Shown in pieces: positions 1 to 12,130 of a DNA stretch of 64,000 nt; within the stretch, counting starts at the first letter, position 1, and each line of letters begins with the position of its first letter. The notes beneath the pieces are model-generated. The model searched no databases, was not told the origin of the DNA, and saw nothing but the letters and a program-made list of their open reading frames with translations. The position numbers and the translations under genes were made by a program. The stretch comes from Oxytricha trifallax (taxonomy: Eukaryota; Ciliophora; Spirotrichea; Sporadotrichida; Oxytrichidae): NCBI GenBank assembly GCA_000711775.1, contig ARYC01003183.1, forward strand, positions 30,648 to 94,647. Reading direction: 5' to 3'.

Positions 1-149
1 AAGGACCCAGAAAACTCAGATTCAGCTTCGATGAAGAAAGCTAGAAAATGATCTTTAAAAAGTCAACACCTATAGATAAAGGTAAAAGAAAGATTAAGAG
101 CAGGAAGAACAAACAAGCTCATAATACTACCAAGACCTTGGTTACTGTG

Positions 150-546
150 AAGGGTTTTGAAGGCGCCAGCATCTTCTAAATCAACAAACTAAGAGGGATC
201 TCACTCCCATAGCTTATCTCAAAATAATCGCATAATGGTTGGCAATAACAAAGATATTAAAGAGATCTGGAGAGACAACAAGAATCTACAACAGCTAATT
301 GATCTTTGCCTAAAACAAATTTCAGACCTCTTCAAAAGCTAAGTCGATATCAACCCCAAAGTCGAAGATAGAACTCAACTCAACCTTCTTAACACATTAG
401 GATCACATCTAAAACTTTTACTTAAGGTAATAGATACTATAAGGAACGTGGATGATGAGACCTCTGAAGAAATTTCAATATTGAAGGCAACACTTAACGA
501 GAAAACTCTTTCAAACAAATCAACAGATAGAGACTCCTCACTCTGA
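150..546 (+). CDS. Unidentified ORF, frame ending at 546 (5' part in another frame)
   Basis: Read with TAA/TAG as Gln, a frame runs from about base 150 to a TGA at 544-546. From the ATG at 235 it encodes a charged helical protein beginning MVGNNKDIKEIWRDN. A second coding-like frame (about bases 50-180, beginning MIFKKSTPIDKGKRK) precedes it, so the 5' end is either frameshifted or two ORFs. The stop overlaps the start of the next ORF (TGATG). No known domain was recognised. The gene is probably transposon-derived because the surroundings lack ordinary host genes; this is inference. Confidence 0.4.
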
Positions 547-1630
547 TGGAATACGCTGTCTTCTGTATGAAGAAGCCAAAAATGGAATAATAAGCCATTA
601 TTGAATAGGCAGCCATAGCTATTAAGACTCTTATTAACTTAATTTCTTAAAAGAGGAGTCTCCTATTTTAAAAACAAGCTCCTAATGATATTTAACCTGA
701 TCACCGGGAAAGATCAGCATTTGAAGACGATGACGCACCTATGTAAATTGACACGTCATCGAATTAACGTCAGAAAGTCGTCAGGCCAACAGTAGCCAAC
801 TCTGAAGATATACCTCAAATACTATTAGATAGTAGACACTTATCATATAGGAACAAGCATGCACTACTCAAACTACTATCCATAAGAGGAGCTAAATAAG
901 ATACCTAGAAACAATAATTCACCTAGATTAAAGAGGAAGACTACGAAATTGACGAAGAATCCAAGCTATCGAACTATTATAGTAATAGTCTTAAACAATA
1001 CCTTAAATGGTTCTACGTCATTAGAAAATATAAGTAATATTGGCACGAACTCACAAAAGAACAATAAGCTGAGTTCAATCCTGAGGACGAACAAGTTCTA
1101 CTATCCAAAACAAATGCAGACGAGATATATCTTGGTAATATCTACAAGAAAGACAAGATATAACTCTAAGCAGACGCAGGTATCTATAGCAAAAAAATGC
1201 TAACTCAGACCATAATCCCAAACCTAAGACTATTAACAAGGTACTAATGTAACATCACTCAATATCAAGGGAACAACACTCACAAAATACTGTTACATTT
1301 CAGAAATGTAAAATTCTGCCACAAATTTATCATAGACTGGTCTGGTCTTTAATCAAAATAACTGACAATTTTTTCTGGAAGGGAATCTCAAGATGGAGAA
1401 AAAGAAAGGATTAGCTGCCGATGCAAAACAACAGACTTGGAATTATCAAGATAGCCAACAGATCAAAAAAAAAGGAGAAAGACAAAGTTTGACTTTTATA
1501 ACATATAAAGGGTAATCAACCCCTCAAGTGATTAACATCGAGTGGCTTATAGGCCCTCGTTTTATGTTTTAATAATAATAATAAATAAAAATCAACTTTT
1601 TCCAGAGAACTTCATCGCCCAAAATTTTAA
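546..1630 (+). CDS. Unidentified Gln-rich ORF
   Basis: ATG at 546-548 opens a frame with no TGA until about 1888. Coding-like composition, with few low-complexity codons, persists to roughly 1560. The protein is acidic and charged, with recognisable non-random stretches such as SAFEDDDAPMQID, LKQYLKWFYVIRKYK and NADEIYLGNIYKKDK. Tryptophans use TGG, and many Gln are TAA or TAG. It overlaps the preceding ORF by one base (TGATG). I do not recognise the family. The true C-terminus is uncertain because TGA is rare by chance in AT-rich DNA when it is the only stop. Confidence 0.45.
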
Positions 1631-1889
1631 ATAATTATTAAAAACTGGAGATATAAAACCACAGATTAAAATATCCAAGATATTTTTCATGGTGCACACA
1701 TACTTCAGAATTTATTTATAAAAATTTCGAATTAAATAAAGAGTAGTTTTTAGTAATTATGAAATATAGTTAAGAATTGGTGAATAATATAAAATGAAAA
1801 TGAATAGTTTTAAAAAGAAAACCTAAGATATTATTCTTGAAGCAGCTATTCATTCACTAAAACTCGAAAGTTACAAAAAAAATATCTGA

Positions 1890-3300
1890 AAGTTTTTATA
1901 TTTCAGACATATTTACAAGCAGGATCTGCGACGTCTGTGGAACGAATACGCAAAAGACTCTTGAAAAAGATTGGAACAACAAAGTAAGTATGGCCAGATG
2001 GAGAAAAATAAGAAGGAGAATGGAGAGAAGACAAGGCAGTTTCTGGGTTCCGTTTTAATTCTACTCGTTACTAATATTTATAAGTTTAAATTGATTTCAA
2101 TTTAATTTAAAGTCTTCCACTTATTTTTCATGAATGTCTGAAATATTCTTTTCAGGTTCTCCATCCTCTCTTGCTACTAGAACCTCCAGCAAGTTAATAT
2201 ACTATATCAACTAGATAGTGACCTCATTCATTGACTTGCTTTTCTTTATTATATATTAGTAATAATAAAAATTTTGCAATAATAATGATGATTATTAAGG
2301 CGAAAAAAAAATATGGCTTATTATGGTTATTTCTCTAATTTATTTTACCAAAAAAATCCTTCAATTGACCTTATATAACTCCTAATATGATCAAATTCAA
2401 CAGGTAATACGTTTGGAAGGTGCCCTACAAAGCCAGATATCTTAGTAACATAGTTGGGCACTCTCAAGCAAAGTTTGATCTGAGGACTATTCAAAGTGAG
2501 ATAAATTTACAATTTCCTATTGTATAAATACACCAAAGCCAAGGGGTGACATATCTTTTTTGAGAATCATAAATATAGATTTTATACTAATCTTCTTTAA
2601 GTATTAATTTATACTAGTTCTTACATTAATCTTAATTATGCTTTAATTTTTCTGCAACTATTATTTTTTTAGATCTATCAATGAATTTATTTTGAATAAT
2701 ATTTTGATAATTTTATATAAATTTCATTAAGATATCTAGACTATTAATCTGTTTATTACTAACTCAGTTTTATTTTAGAATATTAATACTAATTTAAATT
2801 AAAAATATTTCCAAAATAATGGTTATTATGCTTTAATTATTTGATATTTCAGAGTTTGTTGAGGTTAACTCATTAAGTTGAAATTTTTAATGCAGAAGTA
2901 CATAAAGTTTCCAACGAATTGTTTAAATCACATTGATAATATTCGAAGTTATTTTATAATGTAAAACATAAGTATAATAAACACTGATGATAAAAATATG
3001 ATAAATAAAGTCAAACCTTTTAGTAAATCAAAACAATCAATATTTTAAACAGTTAAATCAAATTCTAATTTAAAATTAATATTGAAATATTAAATAAAAG
3101 CCAATCGATTAAATAAACTGATTATTCATAAATCCCTTAGATAATTCATTGATTCAATCAGCATGAAGGATTTAATTAACATACAGTTTTTGACTAAACT
3201 TAAAGGTTTCATTAAATTCAGTTTTAAAGTATAATAAAATAATCTTTAAATTTACAAATATTAATAAACTTTTAATATATCAAAGAAATTTTAACGCCCT
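1890..3300. other. AT-rich stretch without a supported gene
   Basis: Apart from a short slightly GC-richer patch at about 1915-2060 with coding-like composition (CDVCG in one frame), this stretch is AT-rich and all frames are low-complexity. No repeat longer than a simple A/T run was noticed. Confidence 0.4.
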
Positions 3301-3307
3301 GAACAAT

Positions 3308-3615
3308 ATTAATAAAATACATTCATAATGGGGAATTTTAAAAATAAAAATTTAAAACTAATAATATAAATATATAACAGCCACTAATTTAGAAAACATT
3401 CAGATCTAACTATATCCCTAATTTTTAAACTGCTTTATATATTTAATATCGCTTTTAAAGATACCTATTATATCTTCAGGGTATCTTCTTTAAAACTTTC
3501 TGTCCATCAAACAATATTTGCAGATTAGAGTTTGCTGAGTAAATTAACCCTCGTAAGTTCTCAGATGATGCATTGTTAATATTAGCTCCATTCACAAACT
3601 TAATGAAAACTTCAG
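3308..3615. repeat. Left arm of long inverted repeat (pairs with 10153-10532)
   Basis: The outer ~95 bp (starting ATTAATAAAATACATTC) matches the reverse complement of 10440-10532 almost perfectly. Inside it the match continues in patches to about 3615, with an extra ~70-100 bp in the right arm. The inner part encodes, on the minus strand, the same C-terminal peptide (VFIKFVNGANI, then DGQKVLKK, TGA at 3478-3476) as the plus-strand gene in the right arm. The repeat therefore spans a gene 3' end plus its downstream flank. Confidence 0.7.
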
Positions 3616-3645
3616 CTACTCTAATTAAGGACAAAAATTAGACTA
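3476..3645 (-). pseudogene. 3' fragment of an inverted beta-helix gene copy
   Basis: The minus strand encodes roughly 50 residues (VFIKFVNGANINNAS, LRGLIYSANSNLQILFDG) ending in TGA. They are homologous to the C-terminus of the plus-strand gene that ends near 10290. Only this 3' end is present on this side. Confidence 0.55.
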
Positions 3646-5075
3646 AGTTTTATTTGCGTTCTCTATATAAAATTGTAAATCACTAGTCATAAAGCTTAGA
3701 TTTCATTAACAGTTAGATGGACTTTAATTTTGCCTGAAATAGTTTAATTTTTCGGATAATGAGCACAGTGAGAGTTAAGAAGATAGGGTAAAGAAAGTGG
3801 GAAATACATTCGCATCTACTGATGGATATTCTGATGTAACAGTATTAAGGTTGAGAGACAGGAAACCTGTAAACATTGACTTTTCAGAGTATGCAGCGAT
3901 AATGAAACTTAAACTTGCAATGGTTTTATCATTCAGGGAAATAACATAACGGGCTGTCTTGGTTGTGATGGGTTATCAGGTGGTGCTATTAAATTTGAGT
4001 GCATTAATATGATGGACAAAAGTTAATTAGCTAATGACATATTAACTTTGAAATAGTCATCAAAAAAACAATAAATTAATCAAGAAGATCTTTGGTTGAC
4101 TATGATTCTATTGTATAATAAACAATTTTAAATGACGCTGTAGAATTTGATTGGAATATCTTTTCTTTCAAAAACAATATTGAGTAACTTAGTACGCTTT
4201 CATCCTAGCATGGTTCTGTTAGCATTCTTAACTTTCCACGTGTTAAGGTAGAGAATGTTACAATGAGCTATATCTTTGATAATCTAATATTTGACTTGGA
4301 CTTTCTTGGACATTTTTTAAAGAAATTAGTTGATGACAACTAGTGATGAGCTTACATTCACTGATGCTTTATCTCCAAACTTTGATGAGAGCAAACTAAG
4401 GTGTGGTACTATTAAGATTTATGAATCGAGTGAGTTGAGTTTCAAGAATATTGAGTTCAGCTTCAATGTGCAATTACAGCCTTCCTACTCCAGAACAAGA
4501 GTATATTTATTGTATGTAGATTAACATTATTGACTTTTTGATCTTGGAACCACCAGTATAGAATCTAACTAAGGTATTTACGACACTAATGAATTTGATT
4601 CATTTAATGAAGACTATTATTATGATGCTTTATTTGATTGGTAAAGGATATGCAACAACTAAATAAATGTATCCGAATCAAGTAATGCATACATAAGAGG
4701 AACTGAAAAAATAAGCGGGACTTTTGATAGCATATCATATTTAAAGGTTTAAGAGAATACTGATTCTAGCTTTCTCATTAATTACAATTCGAATGACATC
4801 CTAATGAAAGATTAAATCACTCTTGATAACTTAATCATTGAGACGTTTAGAGTTACCAATATGGTTAGGAGTATTTTCAACGTTAATACATAAACTTATC
4901 TAAAAATCTTAACTTGATGATATTTCAATCAAAATTGGTAATGATTTTACTGAGTGAGCTTTGTTCAACTTATAGCTGAGAAGGCCATTTGAGAATTCTG
5001 AAAACTAGGAATTTATTGATAGTGCATTAGTCTAAAATTGCTCGTGTTCTGGTATATATAGCGAAGATTTCAGCA

Positions 5076-5584
5076 GAATATTTGGGGGGGGAAGTTTCCT
5101 GCACTCGAGGAAGTTTCCTGCACGCTTTATTTTATTAATGTAAATTTAATAAATTTGACATAAATAAACAAATTTAATATTTTTATGAACCATTTAATAT
5201 GAAGACCACATTGCTCATAATTGAAGTAGTTCAAGAAAATATAGTTTAACAATATATAGGCATGGTAAGAAAAAGGTAAATTCAATCATAATTACAATAA
5301 CAATCGGATACAATCATTATAATATTTAAGAGACAGAACTTACAAATATCATATAAAAAATGTCAGAGTTTTTGGAATCTGAAGAGATATTGAATCTTGA
5401 TAAATAAATTAAAGTATGATAATAAAAATAAAAATAGTCCTGAAGTTTGTTGATGGTTGTCATAAAGATTAATTTTATGAAAAAAAAATAAAATCAAAAA
5501 ATTAAAAATAGAGTGCAGGAAACTTCCCTAAAATTTTTTTTTATATAATAACCAGTGCAGGAAACTTCCCCCCCCCGAATATTT
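5076..5584. mobile_element. 493-bp inverted-repeat insertion with 8-bp target duplication
   Basis: GAATATTT occurs at 5076-5083 and again at 5577-5584. Between them lies an AT-rich segment whose ends are inverted repeats: eight G followed by AAGTTTCCTGCAC on the left, and the complement ending in nine C on the right. A second copy of the AAGTTTCCTGCAC motif lies just inside each end (5109-5123 and 5513-5528). There is no ORF, so it behaves as a non-autonomous (MITE-like) element. Removing the element plus one copy of the duplication joins the host frame as AGA ATA TTT GAT without a shift. An 8-bp duplication is typical of hAT-type transposition, but other origins are possible. Confidence 0.85.
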
Positions 5585-6980
5585 GATGTAAGCAATGAAA
5601 AAATTTAGGATGAAGAATTCACATTACTTGAATATGATCAGCCTTAAGTTATTATAATGGAAAGTGATTTCACAGATAGCTCATCATAAGCATCAGGTCT
5701 AGTTGCCATGTTTAATGCAGAGGATAGGATAATTTTAATTGATAAATGTGAGTTTAAAGGAATTCAAAGTTTCAAACAGACACTACTAAAGTTTTTATTA
5801 ATGTAGATGTTTTGCAAAAAGTGGCCCTAAAGAAATTGATTACGAGAAATTTACTAGAAGTGAATAATATTGTTTAAAATCAAGAAAACCCATCCTATAA
5901 TTCAGAAAATTTGGGTTCTTTTTTTATAAGTAGATGATTAAGCTTTAGAATATTTGGAGAATATACTCACTGACTCGTATTCCTGAAGGGTTTTCTAGCT
6001 AAAATTAATATATGACTTCTAGTCTTATAAACTCAGATACTGGATCTAGCATTTACATTAACTTTGAAAACACTGTTCGTGACCTAACTATTGAAAACAC
6101 GAACTTCCAATAGTTTATCTGTAATGGAAATAGATCTGCTCTTTAAGTAATTTTAACTGCTGCTAATATATAAATCTCCTTTTAACAGATCTTTATTTTA
6201 ACAATATTACTGCACTTTATTATTTTTATAATTTAATGCTGTTCAGAAATCAATACTGGGGATTTAACCAACCAGATAATATAATCATTAGTGCTCTATC
6301 TTCCCTTTATAAGTACCATTGGTGACCTGTATTGGAGACTAGGTTTGTTTTAGCTCCCACGAAATACTGCACTTAATTGTGGAGAAGCTATGTATCTAAG
6401 CAATACGAACCTACCAATGTAAAATATATAGTTTGATTCAAATTAAGCGGGTTTTGGGGATCTTTATATCTTGATAATACGTCTGGCAATGAAATAACCT
6501 TTTAAAACATAAGAGTTTTATCTTCAATTTCTCTAAAAAAAAGGAGCGTTTGCTTATATAAATAATAATGATAGTGATAGAAATCTATCAATAAATTTTT
6601 TTAGTGCTTCAAACGAAACCTAGTTATACTCTAATTTGAAACTTACAATTGGACCAGGTGCTTTTCTATATGTTAATATAATCAATAACTAGGTTTTAAA
6701 AATTCATGATACTAACTTCTCTAATCTTTCTACGAACTAACTAACACACATAGGTTCAGGAGGATTCCTAAGTCTTGGATAATTAACATAATTTGTAGAA
6801 ATTCATAAAAATGAACTCAAATTTTAACACAATTTACGCGATTTCAAATTCCTTGCTTGATATTTGCTCATAAAATATCTTATCACTAGTTATTGAAAAT
6901 TGTACATAAAATAACACTTTTGCAAATAATAGCTTCGCATTTGGTTCTTTAAATGCTTAAAAATCAATAGAATTTACTGA

Positions 6981-7577
6981 TAATTAAAAACACCTATTAT
7001 TAATGTTTAATGTTTATTGAGCGACGAGCATGGAGCACTAATCGGTGCGGATTCTGATGTAGTTGGAATGCGAGGGACACGGCCCCCTGGACTAAGCTAC
7101 TGTAACTCAACTGTGCAGACTAAGGTAGCTCCGAAGAGTCAGGTGTTCCACTACTAGGTACTACTAACTACAGCTAAGAGAGCTATCACAGTCACAAATG
7201 AAGGCGCAACAATCTTGAAATCTATTCATGTTGATAACCCAGTTGCTAAGATCCTTATTGATATCTCTAAGTGTCAAGATGAAGAAAAAAAAATAAATTA
7301 GTAACACCGACCCAACAAGTGAGCACAGGAGTACCCTCTACCTACTGAATACGGGTCAGATACTAGAGGTCCAGAAAAATTCGGTAGACAAAAAATAAAA
7401 ATAATCAAACCAACTAACCACTGTTCAAACAGTTTGAAATATGTATGCTCAATAAACATTAAACATTAATAATGATTACCTCTAGTTTGGGGTATTTAAT
7501 ATTAGAGATAAATTTTGATTTCTTTTTTTTATTTCTCCCATAATTCACTAATTCACTCCACTAATTAAAAACACCTA
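6981..7577. mobile_element. Insertion bounded by 16-bp direct repeats, with internal inverted repeats and gene cargo
   Basis: TAATTAAAAACACCTA is present at 6981-6996 and 7562-7577. Inside it, an inverted repeat (AATGTTTAATGTTTATTGAG at about 7002-7021, with its complement at about 7449-7468) encloses a GC-richer core of about 425 bp. That core holds a fragment of a chaperonin gene. The interior base composition differs sharply from the surrounding AT-rich beta-helix gene. Confidence 0.65.
7110..7300 (+). pseudogene. Fragment of CCT2-like gene (TCP-1 chaperonin beta subunit)
   Basis: The plus frame encodes AKRAITVTNEGATILKSI followed by HVDNPVAKILIDISKCQDE. This is the conserved apical/ATPase-proximal segment of the CCT beta subunit (family pattern RAITVTNDGATILKSI...[25 protein letters not shown]). 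Upstream, KVAPKSQ may be a degraded trace of the STLGPKGMDK motif. Downstream the frame is lost at an A9 run. The fragment is too short to be functional. It sits inside an inverted-repeat insertion, so it is either captured gene DNA or an isolated macronuclear-destined segment. Confidence 0.75.
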
Positions 7578-10152
7578 ATTTTCTTAGTTTCAAAGTAAAA
7601 GGGCTAGTGGCTTCGCTCAATTAACATCAAATGAGAAAAAAAACAATTATTTTTAAAGGATAAATGAAGATTGATGGTAAGTTCTCAAATGAAGGAAAAA
7701 ATGGCTTGATCAAAGCAATTTCTAAGGTGAATAAATCAACTTACTTGAAGAGACTTGCTTTACAAATTTTTCATCCTCTGGTTAAGGTTTTCTAATAACT
7801 GTACAAGGAATAAACAATATTTTTATCACAATAAATTCAGTCAAATTCAAGTCATTTAAATCAACATACTTCAAAATTGATTCAGATAATAGTATTGATA
7901 TTTCTGTTACAAACTAAACTATTCTGGAAAACATTGATTGCATTAACTCTGGTGGAGCATTCTACATAGACTCCAAAATAGCTTTGATTCAAACTGAATA
8001 TATGAATATAACTAACCTTCATAGTAATAAGTTAGGTGCTTTAATTTATATATCTTCTCTCTACACTGAATTCGTTAATTTCACAATGTCTTAGAGTAAA
8101 ATAGCTGGGATCTACTCAAACGAATAAAGATCTTTGTTTTACATAGATGATAAAAGTTAAATTTAAGTAAAGCCAGAGATGCATTTACTAAACAATTACA
8201 TTTAACTATATTAAACAAATGATGATTCGAATGTATCTTGTATTGCTCCTAATCTAAGACAGAGTATCCCTTTTATAACTGGGAGTTTAGTATACATAGT
8301 TTAAAACGTAGAAGCTAATGTTAAATCAGTTTAAAATGTATTCAGGGATGCATATTTGTCTAATTCTGGTTAAATTTTCTATCTTAGCAGGAATAGCATT
8401 TGAGTTGATACTACATAAAATTTTAGCTTTAATAACCTTTTCAGATGAAATATATACTGTGAAGGCTGTTCAATGATTTTGAATCAATCTAGATTTTTGA
8501 ATAACACAGGTAAAAATGGAGCTTTAGTTTTTATGAATAACTCTGCATAGGTATCCTTTAATAATGTCTAAATTGAAAATATAAACACTCACAGTTATGA
8601 AGATGCTATCTTGTGAATAGCACGGAGTAAATCAAGTTTGAACATTATAAATTTGAATAGCTTTATTGGTTTAAAAAAAGCAAACAAAACAGGAGGATTT
8701 ATACATGCAAATAACTCTGATTTAGTAACAACAATTTAATCTAGTTTAATAAGCAACACCTAACCACTCTAGGAAGGTGGATTTATTAGTGCCAAGAAAC
8801 TTGCATAATTGAATATCACTAACTTCTCAATAGTTCGAACTTATAGTAAGGATTTCAGGGCAATTACTATACTCAAATTATTCAGACTTCCGAATTATTC
8901 TCGTATTTTCAGAGTTTGAAAGAATTCAAAAAATTAAATCAACAATGACTATATGTAAAGCAAACCCTTTATGATAACCATTCAGTCATATACTTAAATG
9001 GAACAAAGCAAGTGTATTAAGTAAATAATGCTTCCTAATTTTGCAATTATGCTTTAATAGGTTGAGTTATTACTCTAATTAGCGCTTCAAATGTAGATTA
9101 AGATTTCCCATTATTATAATGTGTCTGCAAACTAAGGAGGAGCGCGTTTTATTTATAAAAATATATTTTATCTCAAATCCATCCAACATTCGCAAATGTT
9201 TAAGCAAGGTTTGGAGGAGTTTATTTTACATATGGAAACCAAACACATCAGATAGAAAATTTAAGAGCTCTAAACGTAAAAGTTAGATATGATGGCGGAA
9301 TTATACACATCGAAATCAACGACCAGTAATATTTAAAAATCAATCTTACTGGAAAAATAAACTTAGATGATATAAGAATGTATTATAGTAATTGAGATTC
9401 TGGTATCTGGTAGGAAAAAATATCAACCTTGATCTATCAAGATATAGTTTATACAAATAATTTTCAACGTTTCGGAAAAGTAGCATATCCTTTCCTATGA
9501 ATGTGAGAATCCTCTTATTCTTCAGAAAATGGAACTTAATGGAATTATAGGTTTGGGTACTGGTACTGGTAGTGTATTAATATCAACAAAGCTGAAGAAT
9601 GTAATTCTTTAAGACAACTACATAAACTGTTTAAATCATTCTTACTACATTAGATATCAGATAAATACCTATACATTCTCCAAGCAAGCCTACTAAATGT
9701 ACTCTTTAACACAATATGATGGAGGAGCATTATGATTAGAAAACCAAGATCTTATCCGATCTATTAACAACAATTACACCAACTTCATTTATGGACTTAC
9801 TGGTGGCGTTTTTAGTATTGATAACACAAACTTCAAAGATATCAATTCAACTTACACTAATAATTCAGTCTATTATGGAGGAGTGGTTTATGCTGTAATT
9901 CCTCACTTGAATTTGAGAACACCTAATTCGTAAATATTTTAGGTGGCTATGGAGGTGGCATATCCTTTTTTGATTACTCAAATGTAACCCTGACAAACAT
10001 TTCAGCAAATGGATCTAACGAGTACTGGCAAGGTGGATTTATTCATTTTGATATGTACTCCAATTTGTAAGAATATGATGATGAAGCACCAGAAATATTT
10101 ACTCCAGCTGAATAAACAGAGGAAGAATTATACTAGATTTTTGAGGAGAATT

Positions 10153-10532
10153 CTGAAGTTTTCATTAAGTTAGTGAATGGAGCTAATATTAAAATGCATA
10201 AGGTTAGAAATTACGAGGGTTAATTTAATCATGCAAAAATTGTTTGATGGACAGAAAGTTTTAAAGAGACACCCTGATAATAGAGTGAAGATATCTTTTT
10301 GGAGTAGTAGCTGCAACAACTAGAGACTCTGCGCGAAATGAGATTTGAATTGGAGAAATAATTAAAACAAAATATTAACAGACCAAAATAATAATATTTA
10401 CAGTTTACGATATTTAATATATTAGACAGTTTAAAAATAAATGTTTTCTTAATTAGTGGCTGTTGTATATTTATATTATTAGTTTTAAATTTTTATTTTT
10501 AAAATTCCCCATTTTGAATGTATTTTATTAAT
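10153..10532. repeat. Right arm of long inverted repeat (pairs with 3308-3615)
   Basis: Reverse complement of the left arm. The outermost ~95 bp are nearly identical, and the inner part covers the 3' end of the beta-helix gene. The enclosed span is about 7.2 kb. A clear target-site duplication outside the arms was not found. Confidence 0.7.
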
Positions 10533-10930
10533 AATAGATGCCTCTTTGACTAATTTGATAACTTATTACGATTTATTTGAACCTTGACTTTTGAAAGTTT
10601 AAGTTAAGGTAAATTACAAAAGTGTAGTTGAGCTAAGTCTCCACTTTTTTATAGATAAATTATAAGATGATGATATTAGTTACTTATAGTTTAATATATT
10701 TCTATATCATCATTTTGGTAGCTAGACAGAAATTTAAAGTGATGCTTTTAATTTTCATTACTTTCTTCATAATCTATATAGTCTAGAAATATTGTTCTTT
10801 ATTTCCCCCTATTTCTTGGAATTTATTCCTCTAGATCATAGTTTTCATCTTCAACTTCTAGGTATATATATATAGGTTCCCAATATTCTTTTACTTATTG
10901 GGAAGAATTGTTACTTATGTTTTAGATTCA
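10533..10930. other. AT-rich stretch without a supported gene; shared end-like motif
   Basis: No convincing gene. Bases about 10569-10650 (TTTATTTGAACCTT, then AAAGTTTAAG, then AAGTGTAG) resemble 33590-33665, just upstream of the second SecA-like gene. This could be a repeated element end. Confidence 0.35.
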
Positions 10931-12130
10931 GATAAATTTCAGATTTTTCTTATATCTTTGTCTGAAAGTTAGAAACTTTGATGCTGTTCTTCATTTCAGA
11001 GATAGGACTAATTCTACCTCCATCTTCATCGTCGTCTCATCATTATCTTATTCTCCATGTCATTCGTCACTATGACATTCCTATTCATAGTTATCAGTAC
11101 TCTTACTCTCTTTTCTTTCTAAATCCTCATTAATTATTTATTCGAAATAGAAATATTGTTCAGATTTTTATTAAGATATAGGTTATTGTGGTTTTATGGG
11201 TTTTTTTATCTTGATATTTTTCATTTTTCCTTACTATTCGTCTATTTAATTTAAGTTAATTTATGTTAAGTAAAGTTTTTCTTAAGATCTTCATTTTTAC
11301 TCATTTATTTTATATCACAAACTCTTTATTTCAGTTCGTATTAGTCTCTATTGAATTTGTATTTTATTTTCATTTCTACTTCATATTATCGTTTTTATTA
11401 TGTATTCCATAGTTTGATCATCTTTCTAAAGATGACTCCCATGAACTCAGATATAAGGTGTCTCTCATAATGCCATGATTTGCCAAATTCCCTGTCTAGT
11501 AACTATATACTAATCATTTTTAGTTGCCTTGCAAGTATGAGTTGCATCAATGATTATGTTGGATAAATACTCATGACTTATCTTGTTTCTTCTTTTTGGT
11601 CTATTAATTTAATATATAAAATTCTAGACCTATTTAAATCTTATTATTAAATGGTTTTCTGAAGAGCATGTTATTGCCCTCAGTATATTTCATTGAAAAT
11701 TAAAGCTTTTAAAGGCTTACTTTTATGGTTACCATCAATTTTATGTTTGTTTATTTTACCAAATTATCTAATAACGCTTCAAAGTGGTTATCTGCTTCAT
11801 GTTTTTACAAAATATTAACCATGAGTTTCTTGCCTAGTATGTATTGTTTTGTTGTATTATTCACTCATTTATAGTAGTATCTAGTTCTGGTAATCTTGCC
11901 GATTTCATGGCATCTTTGAGAATGCCTTAAAATCTTATCAATTTTGTGATTTCAGGTCCATCTCTGTATATTCTATTCTATTCTTAAGCTAGTTAAAGGA
12001 ATTTATAAATGTTTTCAAAGATATTAATTTATAGACGTTTGTGTTTGTTAGCACTTGTATACTTCTTCCTATTATTGCAAGGATAGCTGTTATTGCTAAA
12101 TCTCCTCTGATCTATTTTTGATAAGTTTTT
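10930..12130 (-). pseudogene. Unidentified decayed minus-strand gene
   Basis: On the minus strand, coding-like segments follow one another in shifting frames: LAITAILAIIGRSIQVLTN (near 12100-12040), YILGKKLMVNILQKHEADNH (near 11850-11790), SNIIIDATHTCKATKND (near 11560-11510), and an acidic Glu/Asp-rich tail near 11150-10990. At least three frame changes separate them. No domain was recognised. Orientation and spacing suggest one gene of about 350-400 codons that is decayed, or one containing unrecognised introns. Confidence 0.4.

Larger units (their letters stand above)
3750..10290 (+). pseudogene. Large beta-helix/surface-protein-like gene, interrupted and decayed
   Basis: Long plus-strand stretches translate (TAA/TAG = Gln) into Asn/Ser-rich, regularly spaced repeats with Gly-Gly-aliphatic turns and NxT/S sites, for example GGAFYIDSKIALIQTEYMNI, GALIYISSLYTEFVNFT and GGYGGGISFFDYSNVTLTNI. 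This is the style of right-handed beta-helix (pectate-lyase-like or polymorphic surface protein) repeats. The frame is broken by several shifts (for example near 9900 and 10230) and by TGA codons near 8400, 8446 and 8612. Two insertions interrupt it (5084-5576 and about 6981-7577). The 3' end lies in the right arm of the inverted repeat. The family assignment rests on repeat style only. Confidence 0.5.

Noticed and set aside
7110-7450. Structured RNA gene (SRP, RNase P or tRNA-like) in the GC-rich patch
   Set aside because: The patch contains a recognisable CCT-beta protein segment; no RNA family signature was identified.
8400-8620. TGA as a sense codon (Trp) in the beta-helix gene
   Set aside because: Three in-frame TGA look sense-like there, but conserved Trp in the transposase and kinase genes use TGG, and TGA replaces Arg in one transposase and ends other genes. 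Decay is simpler.
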